Below are positions 42,837 to 46,036 of a DNA stretch of 46,036 nt, one piece after another. Source of the stretch: an uncultured Prevotellaceae bacterium (lineage in GTDB: Bacteria; Bacteroidota; Bacteroidia; Bacteroidales; Bacteroidaceae). Position 1 is the stretch's first letter; the number at the start of each line of letters is the position of its first letter. The notes under the pieces are model-generated. The model was not told where the DNA came from. It ran no database searches and saw nothing but the letters and a program-made list of their open reading frames with translations. Made by a program: the position numbers and the translations under genes. The stretch spans positions 1-46,036 of the forward strand of contig CAMYZO010000015.1 of assembly GCA_947303855.1 (NCBI GenBank), written 5' to 3'.

Positions 42837-43499
42837 TTAAAAGCAGTAGGCCACGCCGGCCTGCAAGCCGATGGTGGTGTTATAGCGAGTCTGGCGCTTC
42901 TGCTGATAGTCCTTTACCGTGCTCGTCGTGCTGTAATAGCAACGGGCCTCGGCCTGCATAATCCAGTGACGGTCGAAACGGTACTCCAGACCGAGACCGC
43001 CTGCCAGACCGCAGTCCCACCGCTTGTCGCGCTCGCTCATGAATTCTACTTTGGTGTCAAGAGGATAGGCTATACCGTCTATGTATCCAGCCAGTACGCC
43101 GTCAATGTGGCTACTCAGCCAGTAACCGCCATAGACACCGAGATTGCAGAAGCCGCGCAGCTTCTGGCCACCGAAGTTGAACGAGGCCATTACGGGCAGC
43201 AGCAGGTAGTGGTTTTTCACCTTGTAATCCATATTTTCCAGCCTGCGCCGATACTCTCGGTGGTTCTTCTGAGTCCACGAGAGGTCGGCCCGCACGCCAA
43301 GCCACGAGTTGAAGTCATACTGTCCCGTCACCCCGATGGTGGGGCTCCAGGCTCCTTCGTACTGGTAGTCGAGCCAGTATTGCTTGTCAATACTGTAGTG
43401 GTTGTAGGCTGCTCCAGCCGTTACCCCTACGCGCCACTGGGCACTAGCCAACAATGGCATCAGCAACGTAAGAAACGTTAGAATTGCTTTCTTCTTCAT
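42837..43499 (-). CDS. Outer-membrane beta-barrel (porin-family) protein
   Basis: The 220-residue product has a signal peptide ending LLASAQ, eight or so amphipathic strands (WRVGVTAGAAYNHYS, WLGVRADLSWTQKN, KLRGFCNLGVYGGYWLS, LGLEYRFDRHWIMQAEARCY) and C-terminal aromatic YCF. It matches PorT/OmpW-like outer_membrane_beta-barrel domains. It leads the unit with the S41 peptidase. Function unknown. Confidence 0.88.
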   Translation of the reverse strand: MKKKAILTFLTLLMPLLASAQWRVGVTAGAAYNHYSIDKQYWLDYQYEGAWSPTIGVTGQYDFNSWLGVRADLSWTQKNHREYRRRLENMDYKVKNHYLLLPVMASFNFGGQKLRGFCNLGVYGGYWLSSHIDGVLAGYIDGIAYPLDTKVEFMSERDKRWDCGLAGGLGLEYRFDRHWIMQAEARCYYSTTSTVKDYQQKRQTRYNTTIGLQAGVAYCF

Positions 43500-43545
43500 T
43501 TTAGTTGTTTATATTATTAGTTTGCAATCATTCCCAATCGGGGTG

Positions 43546-43553
43546 CAAAAGTA
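43546..43553 (-). promoter_or_regulatory. Promoter -7 box for barrel-S41 unit
   Basis: TACTTTTG on the minus strand, 46 bases before the start. Confidence 0.6.
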
Positions 43554-43797
43554 CGAATAAAATTTTTATCAGCAAGCGTTATCGCTCCAAAATTAAAATA
43601 AATCATTTTTGCTCGCTTATTCGTACCTTTGTTCCTGGGGATTCATTTGAGGTCACTGACCCCACCCCAACTTGAAGATTTTGTCCGCTTAAGGACAAAA
43701 TCGCCCCTACAAGGGATTGAGGGGAGAGTTACAAAAAATATCCGAAACCACCAAACATTTTGAAAGAAATTTTCGTAAAAATTTCGTACAATTCAGA
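43554..43797. other. Gene-free stretch with orphan promoter and palindromes
   Basis: A forward TACCTTTG box at 43624-43631 is followed by no gene. GATTTTGTCC (43675-43684) pairs perfectly with GGACAAAATC (43691-43700), and CCCCTACAAGGGATTGAGGGG gives further type B-like pairing. Confidence 0.55.
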
Positions 43798-43998
43798 TCA
43801 CTTTTTGTTAATGCTTCTGATGTATTGGTCGAGTCCGAAAATTGAGCCAGCCAACAGAAATGACTGGGCCACATAGTAGAGCAGTCCTGCGGCCACGTCA
43901 TCAATCTCAACGACCTGATATGCCACGAGCGCGATACTGCTCACGATAAGCAGCATCGCACAGGCGTACTGAGAGATTTTGAAGCCTTCCTTTTTCAC
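43798..43998 (-). CDS. Small two-helix membrane protein
   Basis: The 66-residue protein has two membrane segments (YACAMLLIVSSIALVAYQVV; VAAGLLYYVAQSFLLAGSIF) and a basic end. It is not assigned to a named family. It lies 47 bases downstream of the smalltalk-type gene in the same direction, so the two may share a transcript; the spacer is TTTACCT/TTTTTAC-type repeat. Confidence 0.65.
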   Translation of the reverse strand: MKKEGFKISQYACAMLLIVSSIALVAYQVVEIDDVAAGLLYYVAQSFLLAGSIFGLDQYIRSINKK

Positions 43999-44048
43999 GG
44001 ACTACATTCGTCTTTTACCTTTTTACCTTTTTTACTTTTTTACTTTTA
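43999..44048. repeat. TTTTACC-type tandem repeat
   Basis: Five TTTTACC/TTTTTAC units in the spacer before the two-helix gene, similar in style to the other heptamer arrays. Confidence 0.55.
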
Positions 44049-44135
44049 CATCACGACGTTCCCTGCCGCGCCCCCCAGCAGGAGGGTGATGATGTAACTA
44101 ATCACTTGAAGAATCGTTTTCCATGTCTTGCTCAT
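44046..44135 (-). CDS. Smalltalk-type micro-protein
   Basis: The 29-residue product, MSKTWKTILQVISYIITLLL plus GGAAGNVVM, fits the pattern of the Bacteroidales 'smalltalk' family: a start KTWKTIxQ followed by one hydrophobic helix. Function unknown. A TACCTTTG promoter lies 61 bases upstream. Confidence 0.75.
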   Translation of the reverse strand: MSKTWKTILQVISYIITLLLGGAAGNVVM

Positions 44136-44195
44136 AACTTTTGTGTGTTTTTGATGGTGAATAAATCGTGTTAATCGTGCTCTCCGGCACAGGTA

Positions 44196-44203
44196 CAAAG
44201 GTA
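44196..44203 (-). promoter_or_regulatory. Promoter -7 box for the smalltalk-type gene
   Basis: TACCTTTG on the minus strand. Confidence 0.6.
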
Positions 44204-44333
44204 CGAAAAATAATCGACACCACCAAATAAATCGACAACTAATTCCAAATAATACGCCATGTGGCAAAGTGGCGAAATGGCAGATTTTTATAAAAAAGTT
44301 GGCCAAAATGGTACACAATTCAAAAATTGTTTG

Positions 44334-44341
44334 TATCTTTG
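44334..44341 (+). promoter_or_regulatory. Promoter -7 box of the YefM-type gene
   Basis: TATCTTTG after an AAATTGTTTG word. TSS expected shortly before the ATG at 44372. Confidence 0.6.
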
Positions 44342-44371
44342 CCCCCAAGAAATCAAAACAGAGATAGAATT

Positions 44372-44638
44372 ATGGTAGTAGTAACAGGCAGAGACTTCAG
44401 GGCCAACACCGCTAAATACGTGGACGTGGCTTATCGAGGCGAGGACGTGGTGGTGAAATCACGTGCGGGCAGTTTCCGTGTCGTTCCCATCAGCGAGGAT
44501 GACATCGTGATAAACAAGCGCGACCTGACAGAAGAACTCCGTGGCGCACTCTTGGAGGCCAAGGAGTCGATTGAAGGAAAGCGGAAGTTGAACACTCTGG
44601 ACAACCTGATCAATGAGCTTCGAAATTCAAACGACTAG
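44372..44638 (+). CDS. Phd/YefM-family antitoxin, toxin partner broken
   Basis: The 88-residue DNA-binding antitoxin has the N-terminal Phd/YefM fold (VVVTGRDFRANTAKYVDVAY, RGEDVVVKSRAGSFRVVPIS) and a C-terminal toxin-wrapping helix (LLEAKESIEGKRKLNTLDNL). It normally pairs with a RelE/YoeB toxin starting in the overlap at 44613, but that gene is truncated, so this antitoxin is an orphan. Confidence 0.88.
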   Translation: MVVVTGRDFRANTAKYVDVAYRGEDVVVKSRAGSFRVVPISEDDIVINKRDLTEELRGALLEAKESIEGKRKLNTLDNLINELRNSND

Positions 44639-44721
44639 TTATTTTGACAGCGAAGCTAAGCGACTGGCTAAACGCCATCGTAGCTTTGTTGACGATTTGC
44701 AAGACTTCCGAGACAGTCCAT
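44613..44721 (+). pseudogene. RelE/ParE-type toxin, N-terminal stub
   Basis: ATG at 44613 overlaps the antitoxin gene by 26 bases. MSFEIQTTSYFDSEAKRLAK and RHRSFVDDLQDF is the first strand and helix pair of a RelE-superfamily toxin. Around residue 33 the similarity ends and the frame runs into the reverse strand of the PIN gene. The catalytic C-terminal half is missing. Confidence 0.7.
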
Positions 44722-45135
44722 TTACAACAGTCCTTGTTCTTTCAATATCTCCACCATTTCTGCCGGTGTTACCACAATCGGTTTGTTTGGGAAATGTTTC
44801 TTGTTGCCCGTCACCAGATAGGCATCCTCTTTCGACATAGCCACTTCGTAGAATACCACGTCCTGGGGGTCTGGGAAATGCTCCTTAGACGGCACTCGTT
44901 CTCCGTGTATTCCATTCATCAATATCCTGTCAATGGCCCACTTAATCAAGTGCTCAGGAATTCCGAATTTCTTACGACTTAAAACTTCTGTGTATTCGTC
45001 GATTATCTCGTCGCTGTAGACAGGAATGATTTTCCCCTGCAACACGGCTGCCCACACCCTTGATGTTGCGGCGGTCAGATTCTTAGTAATGTAAGCCGAC
45101 ACAATAACGTTAGTGTCAATGACAGCGTAAATCAT
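44722..45135 (-). CDS. PIN-domain toxin (TIGR00305-type)
   Basis: The 137-residue metal-dependent ribonuclease-like protein has Asp7 in MIYAVIDTNVIVSAY, Glu in SDEIIDEYTEVL, and the later acids in PDPQDVVFYEVAM and DAYLVTGNKKHF. It matches the PIN group described as putative toxin components. It shares a 4-base ATGA overlap with the upstream RelB-type gene, so the two form one unit. Its stop codon lies exactly where the RelE stub of the neighbouring system ends. Confidence 0.9.
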   Translation of the reverse strand: MIYAVIDTNVIVSAYITKNLTAATSRVWAAVLQGKIIPVYSDEIIDEYTEVLSRKKFGIPEHLIKWAIDRILMNGIHGERVPSKEHFPDPQDVVFYEVAMSKEDAYLVTGNKKHFPNKPIVVTPAEMVEILKEQGLL

Positions 45136-45440
45136 ACTGCCCCCCTCCTTTTTGCCTCCCTTTCTTCACGAGCCAGCCTAATTTCTTCGTTAATCTCTTC
45201 CATCGTCAGTTCGGGCCTGTCACTTGCTGCAACTTCCCTTCTGAATTCATAGAAGTCTCTCATTACATTGTCTTCGGGCTGATAAGCTGCGATTCTGAAC
45301 GGAATACTCCTTGTTTTCACTACGGCGTTGGCGAAAACGTTCATTGCAGCATTTACACTCATTCCAAACTGCGAGCATAGTTCCTCGAACTGTGCCTTGA
45401 CCCCAGCGTCCATACGGACGGTCATTGATACTTGTGCCAT
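45132..45440 (-). CDS. RelB/DinJ-type antitoxin paired with a PIN toxin
   Basis: The 102-residue product has a ribbon-helix-helix start MAQVSMTVRMDAGVKAQFEE with FGMSVNAAMNVFANAVV, the RelB/DinJ signature, then an acidic C-terminal helix (LTMEEINEEIRLAREEREAK). RelB/DinJ usually partners RelE/YafQ-fold toxins; here the next gene is a PIN nuclease. ATG at 45440 is preferred to a more upstream frame start. The promoter lies about 30 bases upstream. Confidence 0.9.
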   Translation of the reverse strand: MAQVSMTVRMDAGVKAQFEELCSQFGMSVNAAMNVFANAVVKTRSIPFRIAAYQPEDNVMRDFYEFRREVAASDRPELTMEEINEEIRLAREEREAKRRGAV

Positions 45441-45470
45441 AATCTTTCGTCTTTTTAATATCTCAGGCTG

Positions 45471-45478
45471 CAAATATA
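45471..45478 (-). promoter_or_regulatory. Promoter -7 box of the RelB-PIN unit
   Basis: TATATTTG on the minus strand. Confidence 0.55.
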
Positions 45479-45542
45479 AGCAATTTATTTCATTCCGCCA
45501 TCATTTTGACGTAAAATATAGTCTTTTTTTTGATTATTGTCT

Positions 45543-45974
45543 TTATTCTTGGCTCCCTAACTCATCACCCATGCGGTACTTGATATCGTAGTTGATGATG
45601 AAGTCATGTTCTTCTTCTGTGAAGCCGTAGTGCTTCGCCAGGACTTTGTCGATTTCGTCGATGATGGGTTTAGAGAGTTTCATGTAAAACTCATCATACT
45701 CGACACGACCTGTAGATTTATAAACATAAACTCGTCTACGAGATTTCCCTAGCACATCTTTTGTCAGGTTTGCATTCTTTTCAGCTAAAGTTGATGCTTC
45801 GTTATTATTGAGGCCTAATTTAAAACTGAATATTTCTGGAGAATTCACGTTATAGCATGAAGAATGAGTTATCCACCACAGAAAGAAAAGTGTACTGTTT
45901 ATTACTGCACATCCACATTCTTTTTCAATCTTGGAATCATGGGGATTTCTAAGACAAAACCAAGGATGAGGCAC
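45543..45974 (-). pseudogene. C-terminal part of a type IIG restriction-modification / N6-adenine methylase protein
   Basis: The frame starts at a GTG directly after an in-frame stop and encodes 143 residues resembling the extreme C-terminus of Eco57I/type IIG proteins: AVINSTLFFLWWITHSSCYN, FSFKLGLNNNEA, STGRVEYDEFYM, then KPIIDEIDKVLAKHYGFTEE and IINYDIKYRMG. The methylase and nuclease domains are not in the window; they may lie further right in another frame or be lost. Either a frameshift at about 45975 or a truncation is needed. The edge of the window prevents deciding. Confidence 0.6.
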
Positions 45975-45995
45975 TTAATAACCCTAAATCCCGTA

Positions 45996-46016
45996 TTTAA
46001 CCATGGAGATATGGTT
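45996..46016. repeat. Small palindrome near the window end
   Basis: TTAACCAT and ATGGTTAA flank a 6-base loop. Confidence 0.35.
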
Positions 46017-46036
46017 AAACATTTATAAATATCTGT

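Overview
The window looks like the chromosome of a Bacteroidales bacterium, most likely Prevotella or a close relative. Nearly every well-supported gene is preceded by a TAnnTTTG -7 box instead of an E. coli-type -10. Ribosome-binding sites are weak. Secreted proteins have Sec leaders ending in AQ or SAQ, lipoproteins are plentiful, and Bacteroidales-typical families occur (smalltalk protein, AAA-ATPase-like/PD-(D/E)XK fusion, TIGR03905 TSCPD protein, DUF2442, PD-(D/E)XK family transposase). No tRNA, rRNA or CRISPR array was seen.

Positions 1-23,900 are mostly core genome: aroC-slyD, a secreted helical protein, an M48 lipoprotein protease, a beta-barrel protein and a C1 aminopeptidase. A five-gene leftward operon follows (HExxH protein, patatin, PL1 pectate lyase, trmD, AAA-ATPase-like protein). 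Then come ligA, a Nudix hydrolase and a B3/B4-domain protein, an orphan LytTR response regulator, and a divergent RND efflux operon (MFP, RND, TolC) that runs into a GH43 glycosidase.

Positions 23,900-37,650 are accessory and partly decayed. Intact genes include an AraC regulator, a zeta-type toxin with a 52-residue partner, a ferredoxin overlapping a DUF4405 membrane protein, a kinase-fold 'polyvalent protein' gene, an SDR and an EmrCAB-like efflux operon. Among them lie truncated genes: a GH2 tail, an acetyltransferase fragment, a redoxin without a signal peptide, two truncated lipoprotein leaders, an alpha/beta hydrolase without its start and an aldo/keto reductase stub. The redox enzymes may be remains of one AraC-linked redox island; this is inference.

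Positions 37,650-46,036 are dense in repeats and toxin-antitoxin debris. There is a second kinase-fold gene with a decayed partial copy 1.2 kb upstream, DUF2442 with a decayed copy, a PIN-domain fragment, a PD-(D/E)XK family transposase, an S41 peptidase with a beta-barrel protein, a smalltalk-type protein, a YefM antitoxin whose toxin is cut off, a RelB/PIN pair at the cut, and the C-terminal end of a type IIG restriction-modification protein.

Short repeats run through the whole window. (A) REP-like palindromes have a GGGACTGTCCC core. (B) C/G-rich inverted repeats have CCCCTCC/GGAGGGG arms, some within larger elements with terminal inverted repeats. (C) Heptamer tandem arrays (CTCACCT, CTCTCCT, TTCATAA and TTTACGA types) occur in spacers and, in frame, inside ligA, the GH43 gene and the EmrB-like gene. 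Tolerated in-frame insertion of these repeats into conserved genes, and the duplicated kinase module, are the strongest leads for something undescribed.
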